This document shows positions 17,922-27,390 of a stretch of DNA of 64,000 bases, in pieces. The stretch's first letter is position 1, and each line of letters begins with the position of its first letter. Position numbers and translations under genes: made by a program. The notes beneath the pieces were generated by a model. That model worked only from the letters and a program-made list of their open reading frames with translations, was not told the origin of the DNA and searched no databases. Source of the DNA: an uncultured Eubacteriales bacterium (GTDB lineage Bacteria; Bacillota; Clostridia; Oscillospirales; Acutalibacteraceae); contig CAKTFN010000010.1 in NCBI GenBank assembly GCA_934561055.1, positions 1 to 64,000 of the forward strand, read 5' to 3'.

Positions 17922-20720
17922 TCAAACGGAAAGGTAGCTTTCGATTCCGTCGCTTATTGCCTTTGCGATTTTTTCGCGGTTCGACGCTTCAAGCATGAGA
18001 CGGCATTCGGTTTCGTTCGTGATAAAAGCCGTTTCGATGAGTACGCTCGGGCACTCTTCAAGTCTTGTTACGCTAAACGGATTATAAATCGTTCCGAGTG
18101 CGCATGAGGACGCTTTGTCACTGTCCGAAGCATAAAAATCATTCCGGAAAAGCGCCGCCATTTTTTCGTACACCGAACTTGCAAGCGGCTGAGAAAACGG
18201 GCGGTAATAATAAACCGACGTTCCGAATTTTGACGTATTGACCGAAGCGTTGCAGTGAATACTGAGGAAAAGGTCGGCGTTGTTGTTTCGTGCATAAGTT
18301 TTCCTTTCCTCAAGGGTGATGTCGCTGTCTCCGGTTCTTGTGAGAAGCACTCTTGCGCCCCGTTTTTCAAGCTCGTTTTTCGTTGCGACGGAAAGGGCAA
18401 AGTTCATTTGACTTTCATATGCCGAGCCGGAAAGACCCGTTGCGCCGACGTCGGAGCCGCCGTGGCCGGGATCAAGAACAACGAGCGTTCCGGAAAGTGT
18501 TTTCGGACGGCCTTTGAGCGTGAGGACAAGCTTTCCGGAGCTGTCCCTCGTGATGCTGTAGCCGTAATACTTTCCTTCCTCATTGAGTTCAAACGTAAGG
18601 CTGACCGTGTTTTGAGCCGAGTCTGCGCTCCATGAAGCGCCGCAAGCAACGTCACTTTTTGAAACGTCAACGCTTCCGCTTGCGGCCGAAGTATAATAAA
18701 ACGTGAACTGAATATACCTTGCAGTGAAGGATTTGACGTTGAATTTTTTGGAATAAGCCGAATAGTATGCCTGCGGACCGAAGCTGAACGAATAAGGAAC
18801 TTCCCAATTCATTGAAAGCTTCACTTCAAAATTTCCGTTCTTTTCGCCGCAGGAATCAACGCTGATTCTGTTGTCGCCCTGATTGACGTAAGAAACAAGG
18901 CGAACGTCCTTCGTGAGAACGCGTCTTCCGGAAGCCAGGGAATAAAAATCACGGGTGATTCCCTCTTCGCTGTCATAAAGCTGGCTTTGTCCGGTGACGT
19001 AATCAATCGTGCCTTTGACAAGCGGAGTATAGTACGGAACAAAGCTGTCGTCGTTCGTTGCGGGCGGCCATGTGTCGGCGTAATCGGACGTGACAATGCA
19101 CATCTGATTTCCGGTATACGGAACGGCCGTGGTGTTCGGTTGGGTTGTCGCAGTGTTTTCGTTCGTTTGAGTTTCGCCTTTTGCGGTGCTGACGTTGTTT
19201 CCGATTGTAACCTTCGGGTTCTTTTTTGTCGTTGTCTGACCGATCGGAGTTGAAACCTCGTCGGCTTCGCTTCCGGCAAAAATCACGGACGGGCCTTCCT
19301 TTGTATAAGTTTTATCCTTATAAGTTGCCGTAACGATAAGCTTTCCGAGCGATTCGATTTCAACCTTGCTTTTCGGTGCGGTGAAGCTGAAAATGTAATC
19401 GCAATAGCCTTCCTTTTCCTTTGTTGCCTTTTGCGGTTCAATGCGGCTTGTCCCGGCTTTGAGGAAAACCTCAGCCCCTGCGGCGGCCGTGACGGTAATT
19501 TTCAGCTTTTTCTCCGGCGAAGCATAAATCATTGAACCGGGCTTGATTTCTCGGATAATTTCGTCCTCAAAGTCAACGTTGACAACGTATTCAAGCTTTT
19601 TGGAGCACTGAGAAAAGACGAATTTGTTTTTTCCGTTTTTGAGCGAAAGGTCAATCGTTGCCGTTCCGTCCTTCGACGGAGAAACTTCTTCGCCGTCAAG
19701 GAAAAACGGAAAAAGGTTTGAGCCTCTGAGAATGAGGCTGATTTTGTGTTCGCTCGTTTTTACCGTGTCGCCTTTTGAGTAACCGTCAACGGAAACCGAA
19801 GCGAACGCAAGCGACTTGTCGATTCCGACTGAAAGATAATCCTTTACGGCGGAAAAGCAATTTTCCGCATCGGTCTGAACGTTTCCGAGACTCAAAAAAA
19901 GTCGTGATTTTACCGAGGAAAATCCGTCGGAAAGAACGGCGTTTTCAAGCGGGAGTTTTGCGCTCGCTTTTTTGTTTTGGACGGTATCAAACCGAAGTCC
20001 GACGCAAATTTTAAGGCCGTTTTTTTTGCAGAATTCATCTGCCGTTTTAAGAAAAGTGCCGTTTTCATCGGCATTCTTTCCGTCAAGAACAACAAAAAGA
20101 GAATCCGGCTTTTCGCCTTTAAAAACGAGCTTTTCAAGATTTTTGAATCCGAAGGGAATTTCAAGAAAAATTTTCTTTTCGCCGGAAAGCGCCTTCGCCG
20201 CCTCAAAAGCAACAAAAAGCTGAGCCGGAGAAAAGTTCTTCGTTCCGGTGAGAAGAATTCCGTCGGTGTTTTCAATCGAGAGCGCACCCTCAAAATCCGC
20301 GTCCTCGTTTGAAATGTCAAGTTCGAGAAATGTTTCCTTTTTGTTCTTTTGAAGTTCGGACAAGAAGCTTAAAAGTGTTCTTCTTTCAGCATCGGAAAGA
20401 CCTTTCCCGTTTGCGGAAAAAGCCTTTGTCCGAACAAAAACACGGTTGAAAACGGATGAGTTGAGATAATTGAAACTTTCTTCAACAACTTCCGTTTCCT
20501 CGGCAGAATCGGAAGAAAGGGAAAAATCCTTCCCTTCAATCATTCTGACCGCATTCAGGATTGACTTTCCTTTTTCTTTTTTGACCGTCTGTTCGGTCGT
20601 GCTGTTGTTGACTTCGTCAGAAACTTCTTTTTTGTCCGAAAGATATTTCGCCGCAAAGATACTGCTCAAAAGCAGGACGGCGGCACAGACAGCAATAATT
20701 GCAATGTTGCTTTTTTTCAT
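17922..20720 (-). CDS. N-acetylmuramoyl-L-alanine amidase (Amidase_3), large
   Basis: A 932-residue, probably membrane-anchored cell-wall hydrolase. An N-terminal hydrophobic segment (5-27) is followed by a Ser/Thr/Lys-rich linker and a long region of uncertain fold with a GH18/TIM-barrel-like first half (about 60-300). Next come beta-rich segments and a Thr-rich linker (about 495-540). The catalytic domain occupies about residues 750-930: zinc His in VLDPGHGGSDVGA, the Glu region after ESQMNFALS, the second His in LSIHCNAS, and catalytic Glu in SVLIETAFITN. RBS AAAAAGGA precedes the ATG. It cleaves the bond between MurNAc and the stem peptide. Confidence 0.9.
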   Translation of the reverse strand: MKKSNIAIIAVCAAVLLLSSIFAAKYLSDKKEVSDEVNNSTTEQTVKKEKGKSILNAVRMIEGKDFSLSSDSAEETEVVEESFNYLNSSVFNRVFVRTKAFSANGKGLSDAERRTLLSFLSELQKNKKETFLELDISNEDADFEGALSIENTDGILLTGTKNFSPAQLFVAFEAAKALSGEKKIFLEIPFGFKNLEKLVFKGEKPDSLFVVLDGKNADENGTFLKTADEFCKKNGLKICVGLRFDTVQNKKASAKLPLENAVLSDGFSSVKSRLFLSLGNVQTDAENCFSAVKDYLSVGIDKSLAFASVSVDGYSKGDTVKTSEHKISLILRGSNLFPFFLDGEEVSPSKDGTATIDLSLKNGKNKFVFSQCSKKLEYVVNVDFEDEIIREIKPGSMIYASPEKKLKITVTAAAGAEVFLKAGTSRIEPQKATKEKEGYCDYIFSFTAPKSKVEIESLGKLIVTATYKDKTYTKEGPSVIFAGSEADEVSTPIGQTTTKKNPKVTIGNNVSTAKGETQTNENTATTQPNTTAVPYTGNQMCIVTSDYADTWPPATNDDSFVPYYTPLVKGTIDYVTGQSQLYDSEEGITRDFYSLASGRRVLTKDVRLVSYVNQGDNRISVDSCGEKNGNFEVKLSMNWEVPYSFSFGPQAYYSAYSKKFNVKSFTARYIQFTFYYTSAASGSVDVSKSDVACGASWSADSAQNTVSLTFELNEEGKYYGYSITRDSSGKLVLTLKGRPKTLSGTLVVLDPGHGGSDVGATGLSGSAYESQMNFALSVATKNELEKRGARVLLTRTGDSDITLEERKTYARNNNADLFLSIHCNASVNTSKFGTSVYYYRPFSQPLASSVYEKMAALFRNDFYASDSDKASSCALGTIYNPFSVTRLEECPSVLIETAFITNETECRLMLEASNREKIAKAISDGIESYLSV

Positions 20721-20833
20721 ATTATAATAATCCTTTTTGTTATGAAGCCTTTGATTAATTTCCGGGATAAATATATCGCCGGGATTTGTGCTTTCCGGTT
20801 AATCCGCAAAGCCTTGGGTTCATCGGTTTTTGA

Positions 20834-22069
20834 TTATACCACATTTTCAAGACTTTTTAACTCATTCGCAAGAAGTTTTTCATTAAAATTTACAAATTGC
20901 ATTGAAAAAAGGCAAAACCCGTCATAATCATTCTCATTAAGAAACTCAACTTGCCGTGAAATTATCTCTTTTTCGGTTTTCCATTCGTCTTTTCCTCGTT
21001 TTCCGGCATTCGGATCCTCTTTTCCGATTTTATAAAGCGCAAGTCCGGCGCAAAGTGAAACGTTTTTGTTCGTCACAATTTTTCGCCAACTTTCGGCACA
21101 GGTTTCAAACGGAAGAAATTCATTCTCAAAGCCAAAATATATTTGCGGAATCAAAAGGTCGCAAAAGCCGTCTTCACTTCCCCATTTTTCAACGTCCGCA
21201 AAGTAAAGTTCACGGTTCTTTTCGATGTTTCCGCCCGGACTTATGCTGAAAATTTTTTCGTTTGAGTTTTTCTTGATTGCGCAGTATATACCTCTGACGA
21301 GGGCGTTCACGTTTTCCCTTCTCCAATCGGAAAGAGAAAGCGTTCCGTTTTTTTCTTTGTACTCTTTGAATTGTTCTTCGTCAATCTTTTCGTCCGCCGT
21401 CGGATAAAAATAATCGTCGATATGTATTCCGTCAACGTCGTAATTTTCAAGAATTTCACGAACACCGGAAATTATCATCTTTTGAGCCTTCACCGAAGCG
21501 GGAGAAAAGAACATTCCTTCGTCAAGCGAAACCACGTCCGGAAAGGAAAGCGTCTTTCCGGGGCTTTTTTCGCAAAGATCCTTTTCGTCCCCTCCGTTCG
21601 GAAGAATCCGATAAGGATTTATCCACGCATGAACGGAAAGCGAAAAATCCCTCGCCTTTTCCGTTATTACCCGAAGAAAATCGAACGGAAGTTTTTCTCC
21701 CTGCTTTTTTGCAACGCATGAAGAAGACGGAAAAATTTCGCTTTCGTAAATTGCGTCCGCAAACGGTCTGACGTGAACAAAAACAGTGTTCACGGAAAGC
21801 TTTTTAAGCTTTTCAAACTCTGACGAAATATAATCGGAAAACTCTTTCTCCGTTTTCTTCGGTGCATTTTTCAGCTCGGTATAGGAAAGCCAAACGCCGC
21901 AGATTTTTTTTGAAAGGTCAAGAAAACCGTTGTTTTGGTCGCCTTCATCGTACGCACCGATGTTTTCGTCACCGAAAGAGATTGTTTCATCGTTCATTCC
22001 TTCGTTTTCGCAGGAAGCAAAAGAAAAAAGGAGAAGGACGGAAAGAATGACGCAGAAAAGTTTTTTCAT
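20834..22069 (-). CDS. GHL10-family glycoside-hydrolase-like lipoprotein
   Basis: A 411-residue exported protein with a lipobox signal peptide (LLFSFASC, lipid-modified Cys about residue 20). The GHL10 (DUF187) TIM-barrel domain spans about 55-400. Typical motifs are ICGVWLSYTEL, VNTVFVHVRPFADAIYESEIFPSS, VHAWINPYR, the DVDGIHIDDYFYP strand with its acidic cluster, and ISPGGN. These proteins are thought to act on cell-envelope glycans; the exact substrate is unproved. It lies upstream of the amidase gene on the same strand, suggesting a cell-wall role. RBS GGAG precedes the ATG. Confidence 0.87.
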   Translation of the reverse strand: MKKLFCVILSVLLLFSFASCENEGMNDETISFGDENIGAYDEGDQNNGFLDLSKKICGVWLSYTELKNAPKKTEKEFSDYISSEFEKLKKLSVNTVFVHVRPFADAIYESEIFPSSSCVAKKQGEKLPFDFLRVITEKARDFSLSVHAWINPYRILPNGGDEKDLCEKSPGKTLSFPDVVSLDEGMFFSPASVKAQKMIISGVREILENYDVDGIHIDDYFYPTADEKIDEEQFKEYKEKNGTLSLSDWRRENVNALVRGIYCAIKKNSNEKIFSISPGGNIEKNRELYFADVEKWGSEDGFCDLLIPQIYFGFENEFLPFETCAESWRKIVTNKNVSLCAGLALYKIGKEDPNAGKRGKDEWKTEKEIISRQVEFLNENDYDGFCLFSMQFVNFNEKLLANELKSLENVV

Positions 22070-22119
22070 AATTCAAAACTCCGGTATCACTTTACTTTTT
22101 TTATTTCTTGCGTTCCGCC

Positions 22120-22148
22120 TTGACAACGCCGAAAAAAAATAATAAAAT
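22120..22148 (+). promoter_or_regulatory. Sigma-A promoter of the zinc-ribbon/DUF1294 pair
   Basis: TTGACA (22120-22125) and TAAAAT (22143-22148) are spaced by 17 bases, 30 bases before the ATG at 22179. Confidence 0.65.
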
Positions 22149-22178
22149 ATTCTCGATTAATCATCGGAGGTCAAAGTT

Positions 22179-22463
22179 ATGGCAATAAGAACGCAGGAAA
22201 AACTCATCACAAAAAAGCACGGGAAATCAAACCTTGTTGTTTGTCCCGAATGCAAAAAGGAAGTTTCGTTTGCCCTTTTTGAAAACGTTGACGTTTCGCT
22301 CGTTGCCGCTCTTTTGAAAAAATCCAAAGGAAGCTGTTTTGCGGTCTGCCCGAACTGTGCAAAAGTTTTTTCGGTCAACGAAAATTATATCCGTGAAAAA
22401 GAACGGGGAACAACCTGTGCAATGACTCAAAGCGACCTTTCCTTATGGACGAACAAACGATGA
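22179..22463 (+). CDS. Small zinc-ribbon-like protein
   Basis: A 94-residue cytoplasmic protein with two Cys pairs, CPEC (about 22-25) and CPNC (about 55-58), about 30 residues apart, which should bind one zinc. The spacing suggests a zinc ribbon, but I do not recognise the family. RBS GGAGG precedes the ATG and a consensus promoter lies upstream. It overlaps the next gene (DUF1294) by four bases and should be co-translated with it. The role is unknown. Confidence 0.7.
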   Translation: MAIRTQEKLITKKHGKSNLVVCPECKKEVSFALFENVDVSLVAALLKKSKGSCFAVCPNCAKVFSVNENYIREKERGTTCAMTQSDLSLWTNKR

Positions 22464-22762
22464 GTCCGAAACTTCTTTTCATTATAATATATTTTGCCTG
22501 CGTTTCGCTCCTTTCCGTACTTTTGACGGTCATTGACAAACACAATGCAAAGCGAAACCGTCGCCGTGTGAGCGAAAAGGCTCTTTTCCTTTCCGCAATC
22601 TTCGGAGGGAGCCTTTTTGAGTACCTCACGATGAAAACAATCCGCCATAAAACTCTCCATAAGCGCTTTATGATAGGCCTTCCGATAATTTTCATTCTTC
22701 AGGTCTTGCTGATTGCTTTTCTTTATTTCCGCTTTATCAAAACGGGAATTGTCACCTTATAA
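22460..22762 (+). CDS. DUF1294 membrane protein
   Basis: About 100 residues with a transmembrane helix at each end. The cytoplasmic loop bears the DUF1294 hallmarks: D(K)xNAxRNRRRVSE, LFLSAIFGGSLFEYLTM, the HKTLHK segment, and a final IGLPIIFILQ helix. The ATG at 22460 gives an ATGA overlap with the preceding stop codon, typical of translational coupling; an in-frame ATG at 22445 is possible. The function of DUF1294 is unknown. A strong terminator follows. Confidence 0.83.
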   Translation: MSPKLLFIIIYFACVSLLSVLLTVIDKHNAKRNRRRVSEKALFLSAIFGGSLFEYLTMKTIRHKTLHKRFMIGLPIIFILQVLLIAFLYFRFIKTGIVTL

Positions 22763-22774
22763 CTTGATAATCAT

Positions 22775-22815
22775 AAAGCTGTTGCAGTCAACAAAACGCT
22801 GCAACAGCTTTTTCT
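22775..22815. terminator. Bidirectional terminator
   Basis: The stem AAAGCTGTTGCA / TGCAACAGCTTT is followed by TTTCTTT on the plus strand and bordered by A/T on the other side. It serves the DUF1294 gene and the converging SipL-like gene. Confidence 0.8.
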
Positions 22816-22816
22816 T

Positions 22817-24349
22817 TCAGACGAGGGGAATCATCAGCATTTTGTCCTCGGTAAGCACCTCACCCGAAATTTCGTTTTCCTCGGAAATTGCTTTAAGCGT
22901 TGAGCCGTAGCGTTTTGCGATGTCCCAAAGCCTTTCGCCTTTTTTTGAATAATAAATTATAAGTGCGGCGTTATCCGCATTTTTTTCGTTCTCGCTCTGG
23001 CTCGCAGTCATGCAAACACGCTTCTGTTCGGCGGAAAAAACGTCAAACTTTCCTTTCACCGAAAACGAAAACTGAATTTTATCTCCGCCGAGAGCGGAAA
23101 AACCGACCTTTTCAACGGTAAGATACGGTTCGCAGATTATTTTTTGAACCTTTTCACGAAGTTTTGAATCAATCGAAAAATCAAGATTCTTTTCCGCATA
23201 CTGAATATTTCCGTCGGCGTCTTCAAAGATTATTCCGACGAGAATGCTCTCATGAAGTTCAAGCTTTTCACCGTTCGCAGAAACCGAGCAGGAACTTTTT
23301 ACGCTCCTTGCGTCAACAATGCTTTTCACGTTCTGACCGGAAAGTTCGACCGTCCTTTTGAGCGTTTCGTCAACGTCAAAAGTATAAACCTTTTTGTTGA
23401 ACTCAACGAACGAGTATTCGCCCTTCAGAGTGCAACAGGTTGAATAGCAGTCGGTAACAATGTCAACGGACGTTTCCTGTATACCTTTCACAAAAGCGCA
23501 GATTTTTCCGGCGATTTCCAAAAGCCGATTGCTTCCAGAAGAATCCGAGCGCGGCTGAAGGCTCAAAGAACGCACCGAAAGATTCACCGAACATTCCGTC
23601 TCTTCCGTAATGTCCGGAATTTCGATAATCTGACTTATCGGCATGGAATGGCGGAAAGTTTCGATTTTTCCGTCCGATGAATCGGCGCAATAAACAATTT
23701 CGCAAACGAAGTCACCTTTGACAAGGAGCTTTCCGCTGACTGCCTTTGCCGACTCAATCGAAGCGAAGCTGTCGCTTCGGATAATTTTTCCGATCGGTTC
23801 CTTTTCCTGAGGAATCGAGGCCGTTTCGGACATATCAAAGCATTTTTCTCCGACGGCGGTCATGTTCACAACCTCGGCCTTTTCGCGAAGCGTCTGCGCT
23901 CCGGACTGCTCAATCTGAGAAACAATTTTTGTTTTTTCAAAGCAGTACGCTTTAAAAATCACCGAAACATTTCCGTTTACGGAGAACCTTCTTTGGCTCG
24001 CCGCGCGGCAGTTGATGTACTCCGTGTCGCAATCGCAGACTACGACCGCATCCTCCGGAACGTCTTTCAGTTCACAGCTTTTTGAAAGCTCGGTTTTTTG
24101 CTCAAAACAATCGATTTTTTCGTCGGAATTCACATAAACAAGCCGAATCAAAATCTCGCCCGAAGCGGTCACCGTCTCGCCTGTCCGACGAAGTGAGTTC
24201 ACAAACGGAAAAACGCTGCATTTGAGAATCCGTTTGATATCCGAACAGTAATCGGGGAGGCTCGGTTCAAAATCAACGCTCAGTTCGGCGGCAGAAGTAT
24301 AGGCGCATTTCAAAGACGAAAGCTCTTCCTTTTTGAAATCAAAATTCAT
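22817..24349 (-). CDS. SipL-like DUF3794/LysM protein (spore morphogenesis)
   Basis: A 510-residue protein with several DUF3794 (SPOCS) repeats across residues 20-450; YTSAAELSVDFEPSLPDYCSDIKRIL is typical of the N-terminal segment. A single C-terminal LysM domain (about 462-508) has YYSKKGERLWDIAKRYG. This is the architecture of SipL, the protein that binds SpoIVA and tethers the coat to the forespore in Clostridioides. Other DUF3794/LysM proteins of unknown role exist, so SipL is probable, not proved. RBS AAAGGAG precedes the ATG. Confidence 0.8.
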   Translation of the reverse strand: MNFDFKKEELSSLKCAYTSAAELSVDFEPSLPDYCSDIKRILKCSVFPFVNSLRRTGETVTASGEILIRLVYVNSDEKIDCFEQKTELSKSCELKDVPEDAVVVCDCDTEYINCRAASQRRFSVNGNVSVIFKAYCFEKTKIVSQIEQSGAQTLREKAEVVNMTAVGEKCFDMSETASIPQEKEPIGKIIRSDSFASIESAKAVSGKLLVKGDFVCEIVYCADSSDGKIETFRHSMPISQIIEIPDITEETECSVNLSVRSLSLQPRSDSSGSNRLLEIAGKICAFVKGIQETSVDIVTDCYSTCCTLKGEYSFVEFNKKVYTFDVDETLKRTVELSGQNVKSIVDARSVKSSCSVSANGEKLELHESILVGIIFEDADGNIQYAEKNLDFSIDSKLREKVQKIICEPYLTVEKVGFSALGGDKIQFSFSVKGKFDVFSAEQKRVCMTASQSENEKNADNAALIIYYSKKGERLWDIAKRYGSTLKAISEENEISGEVLTEDKMLMIPLV

Positions 24350-24461
24350 ATTGACATCTCCTTTTGCCGTCCGTTTGGGCGGCGCTTTTCTTCATGATAA
24401 AGCTTATTCGGAAAAGTCGGTGAATATGACGGCAACAAAAACGCTTTCGGAATATAAAAAT

Positions 24462-24510
24462 AAAGCTGCGGATTTACTTATCTTTAAATTAAGTAATCTA
24501 CAGCTTTTTT
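24462..24510. terminator. Strong hairpin terminator
   Basis: A long stem (AAAGCTG...ATTTACTTA / TAAGTAAT...CAGCTTT) with flanking T6 on the plus strand and TATTTTTATA on the minus strand. On the minus strand it lies 93 bases past the DUF4234 stop and is the likely end of that transcript. Confidence 0.75.
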
Positions 24511-24602
24511 CACTTCATAAAAAAGAATCGGGCAGTTTTTTCTCAACCGAAACAAAATTTTATACTTTTTCATTTCAGCTGTTTTCCGTTTTTTCAAAAA
24601 AA

Positions 24603-25091
24603 TCAACCGTTTAAATTAAAATCAGCGTTCAACAAATTGATCGCCTTGAGATATTTATAGAAATAAACAATCGGCCCTACAATAATGAGCATTCCGAGTA
24701 TACCCCAAAGCCAAAAATCCGATGCACCGAAATTATAGTCAATATTACGGCGTTTAAGTTCAGCACCCATTCTTGCATTGAGCTTATGTCTCCAAACCAA
24801 CGAAGCAATGCCGCATGTAACGGGACCCACAAGAAAGAACAAAAGCCAATAATTCATTGTCTTTTTTCCGTCATATCTGCTACAAACAACATTTACATCC
24901 TCGGATATATGAGCATCTAAAGCAAGCGAATAAATACCGAGCGTTATAATTGAAAGCAGGATTGTTTTAACAAGCCCTCTTTCGGTTCTGAGCTGGGCAA
25001 CCGGTGAAGAAACCGTAACATTCACATTCATATTAGGTATTCCGGTTTGATTTTCTGCCACATCCTGCGGCACATTCTGATTTTCTGTCAT
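24603..25091 (-). CDS. DUF4234 membrane protein
   Basis: A 162-residue protein. An Asn/Val/Gln-rich N-terminal tail (1-35) is followed by the DUF4234 core: TERGLVKTILLSIITLGIYSL, a HISEDVNVVCSRYDGKKTMNYWLLFFL segment and two to three further hydrophobic helices. The final YKYLKAINLLNADFN is also typical. The family has no known function. RBS AAAGGAG and a perfect sigma-A promoter are present. It is divergent from a small XRE regulator that may control it; local composition is AT-rich relative to neighbours, suggesting accessory DNA. Confidence 0.82.
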   Translation of the reverse strand: MTENQNVPQDVAENQTGIPNMNVNVTVSSPVAQLRTERGLVKTILLSIITLGIYSLALDAHISEDVNVVCSRYDGKKTMNYWLLFFLVGPVTCGIASLVWRHKLNARMGAELKRRNIDYNFGASDFWLWGILGMLIIVGPIVYFYKYLKAINLLNADFNLNG

Positions 25092-25201
25092 TTTTGCAAT
25101 CTCCTTTACTTTTACACAAATAAATTAATTTTCCCGAAGCAGTAATTACTGCCGAAGACTGCCCCTCCTCTTTTATTTTGCACTTATATAGGTGCAAAAA
25201 T

Positions 25202-25230
25202 ATTATATCACGCTGTTACAATATTGTCAA
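25202..25230 (-). promoter_or_regulatory. Sigma-A promoter of the DUF4234 gene
   Basis: On the minus strand TTGACA (25230-25225) and TATAAT (25207-25202) are separated by 17 bases. A TTGTCAA / TTGACAA inverted repeat (25224-25230 and 25249-25255) overlaps the -35 box and may be an operator for the divergent XRE protein. Confidence 0.75.
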
Positions 25231-25276
25231 CATAATTGCAATTGTTTTTTGACAACATGGAAAAAGGCGGTGTTTC

Positions 25277-25504
25277 ATGAATCCTGAGTATGAAAAGTTT
25301 TTCGGTCAAAAAATACGTTCGGCAAGAGAAAAATCCGGTATGACGCAAGAACAGGTTGCCGCAAAACTTCAAGTTAACGGTTGTGATATAACAAGAAGTG
25401 CGTTGGCAAAAATCGAAGTAGGGCAAAGACATGTTTATCCCGACGAGATAAAACTCTTAAAAGAAATTTTATGTGTTTCATATGACTATTTTTTTGAATT
25501 ATAA
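25277..25504 (+). CDS. XRE-family transcriptional regulator, 75 aa
   Basis: A single helix-turn-helix domain: FFGQKIRSAREKSGMTQEQVAAKL then ITRSALAKIEVGQRHVYPDEIKLL, the standard HTH_3 layout with the recognition helix near residues 35-50. No sensor domain is present. RBS AAGGCGG precedes the ATG. It is divergent from the DUF4234 gene and followed by a terminator, so it probably acts as a local repressor (inference). Confidence 0.88.
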   Translation: MNPEYEKFFGQKIRSAREKSGMTQEQVAAKLQVNGCDITRSALAKIEVGQRHVYPDEIKLLKEILCVSYDYFFEL

Positions 25505-25511
25505 AATCAAA

Positions 25512-25550
25512 AAACTACCCAAAGTGCTTACTTCGGGTAGTTTTTAATTT
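25512..25550. terminator. Terminator after the XRE gene
   Basis: Stem ACTACCC / GGGTAGT with a 14-base loop, followed by TTTTAATTTT on the plus strand; a flanking A-run lets it also serve the converging UPF0210 gene. Confidence 0.75.
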
Positions 25551-25566
25551 TAAGAATTATAAAAAA

Positions 25567-26928
25567 TCAGTTTTTAAGCGAATGCATCGGAGCGGGAATT
25601 CTTCCGCCTCTTTCAATAAACGCATCCGAGCCGAAGGGGTGAACCGGCATGACCGGCGCAGAACCCAAAAGGCCGCCGAATTCAACAATTTCTCCAACCT
25701 TTTTTCCCGGTGCGGGAATAATCCTCACAGCGGTCGTTTTGCAGTTTACAACGCCGATTGCCGCCTCGTCCGCAATGATTGCGCCGAGGGTTGAAGCCGG
25801 AGTGTCGCCCGGAACGGCAATCATGTCAAGTCCGACGGAGCAAACGCATGTCATTGCCTCAAGCTTGTCAAGCTTCAAAGAACCGCACTGAGCGGCGGCA
25901 ATCATACCCTCGTCTTCGCTGACCGGAATGAATGCGCCGGAAAGTCCGCCGACGTGGTTACTTGCCATTACTCCGCCCTTTTTGACAGCGTCATTGAGAA
26001 GAGCGAGCGCTGCGGTCGTTCCGTGTGTTCCGCAGCTTTCGATTCCCATTTCTTCAAGTATTCTTGCAACGGAGTCACCCTTTTCCGGAGTCGGAGCGAG
26101 CGAAAGGTCAACAATTCCGAACGGAACGCCGAGCCTTTCGGAAGCCTCTCTTGCAACAAGCTGACCCATTCGTGTGATTTTGAAAGCGGTCTTTTTGATC
26201 GTTTCCGCAACAACGTCAAACGGTTCGCCCTTGCAGCTTTGAAGCGCATGATAAACCACACCGGGGCCGCTGACGCCGACATTGATTACACATTCCGGTT
26301 CGCCGACGCCGTGGAAAGCACCCGCCATGAACGGGTTATCCTCAACGGCATTTGCAAAAACAACGAGCTTTGCACAGCCGAAGCCGCCGGTATCCGCTGT
26401 TCTTTCGGCGGTTTTTTTGATGATGTCTCCCATAAGCGCAACCGCATCCATGTTGATTCCGGACTTTGTTGAAGCAACGCAAACGCTTGAGCAAACACGT
26501 TCCGTTACGGCAAGCGCTTCCGGAATCGAATTGATGAGTTTAAGGTCGCTTTCGGTAAAGCCTTTGTTGACAAGTGCGGAAAAGCCGCCGATGAAGTTTA
26601 CACCGCATTTTTTTGCCGCCCTGTCAAGAGCGAGTGCAAGCGGAACATAGCTCTCCGCTTTGCAGGCTGCGGCAACAAGGGAAATCGGAGTCACGGAAAT
26701 ACGCTTGTTGACAATCGGAATTCCGAACTCACGTTCGATTTGTTCTCCGGTTTCAACGAGTTTTTCCGCCTTTTTGCAGATTTTGTCGTATATTTTTTGA
26801 GCGCACTTTTCAATGTCTTCGTCGGCACAGTCAAGAAGCGAGATTCCCATTGTTATGGTTCTTACGTCAAGGTGCTGATTGTCAATCATGTCAAGAGTGC
26901 TGATTATGTCTTTCGGATTATACAGCAT
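25567..26928 (-). CDS. UPF0210 (PFL/DUF711) family protein
   Basis: A 453-residue cytoplasmic protein of a widespread conserved family with unknown function. Motifs include [13 protein letters not shown] near the N terminus, GKPIVNKR-like [70 protein letters not shown] and [13 protein letters not shown]. Length and the genetic pairing with an ACT-domain protein match the family; the two genes are 11 bases apart here. RBS GAGG precedes the ATG. Confidence 0.9.
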   Translation of the reverse strand: MLYNPKDIISTLDMIDNQHLDVRTITMGISLLDCADEDIEKCAQKIYDKICKKAEKLVETGEQIEREFGIPIVNKRISVTPISLVAAACKAESYVPLALALDRAAKKCGVNFIGGFSALVNKGFTESDLKLINSIPEALAVTERVCSSVCVASTKSGINMDAVALMGDIIKKTAERTADTGGFGCAKLVVFANAVEDNPFMAGAFHGVGEPECVINVGVSGPGVVYHALQSCKGEPFDVVAETIKKTAFKITRMGQLVAREASERLGVPFGIVDLSLAPTPEKGDSVARILEEMGIESCGTHGTTAALALLNDAVKKGGVMASNHVGGLSGAFIPVSEDEGMIAAAQCGSLKLDKLEAMTCVCSVGLDMIAVPGDTPASTLGAIIADEAAIGVVNCKTTAVRIIPAPGKKVGEIVEFGGLLGSAPVMPVHPFGSDAFIERGGRIPAPMHSLKN

Positions 26929-26939
26929 GGCGATACCTC

Positions 26940-27209
26940 TTAAACTCTGTGCATGAGCGTAAAGATATCTTCACGCTGAGTGTGAATAACAAGTCCCATT
27001 TTCTTTCCGAGTTCGTCAAGCTCCGAAGCAAGCTCGGCAACACCCTTCTTCGACTGAGCGGTTTCAACGAGCATTGTCATCGTGAAAAATTCATCCATAA
27101 CGGTCTGGCTGATGTCAAGAATATTAACATTGTTTTCGCTCAGAAGCGTGCAAACGGCGGCGATGATTCCCGTCGTGTCCTTTCCGGAAACGGTTACGAT
27201 TGCTTTCAT
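26940..27209 (-). CDS. ACT-domain protein (UPF0237)
   Basis: An 89-residue single ACT domain: [33 protein letters not shown] is the classic regulatory ligand-binding fold, and the MTMLVET strand and [14 protein letters not shown] tail are typical of UPF0237. ACT domains usually bind amino acids or related metabolites; the ligand is unknown. It is the first gene of the two-gene operon with UPF0210, a pairing conserved in many Firmicutes. Confidence 0.9.
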   Translation of the reverse strand: MKAIVTVSGKDTTGIIAAVCTLLSENNVNILDISQTVMDEFFTMTMLVETAQSKKGVAELASELDELGKKMGLVIHTQREDIFTLMHRV

Positions 27210-27343
27210 AATTTAAGCCTCTTTCATAAAGTTTTTTATATTATACTTTAATTTACGGAAAACGTCAATAAGAAGAACCGTTCGGCAAAGAGGAAAACCG
27301 AACAATTATTTTCCGCTTTTTTCGACTTTTTTTGATTTTTCCG

Positions 27344-27371
27344 TTCACAGAAAAGATTTTTCGTGTATAAT
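27344..27371 (+). promoter_or_regulatory. Probable promoter of the comM/yifB-like gene
   Basis: TTCACA (27344-27349) and TATAAT (27366-27371) are spaced by 16 bases. The transcript would carry a roughly 100-base leader containing the hairpin at 27391-27448. Confidence 0.55.
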
Positions 27372-27390
27372 ACTTTTAGAAAAGAAAGGA

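Noticed and set aside
24333..24614. 93-codon plus-strand open frame between the SipL-like and DUF4234 genes
   Set aside because: It overlaps the start of the SipL-like gene and runs straight through a strong terminator hairpin.
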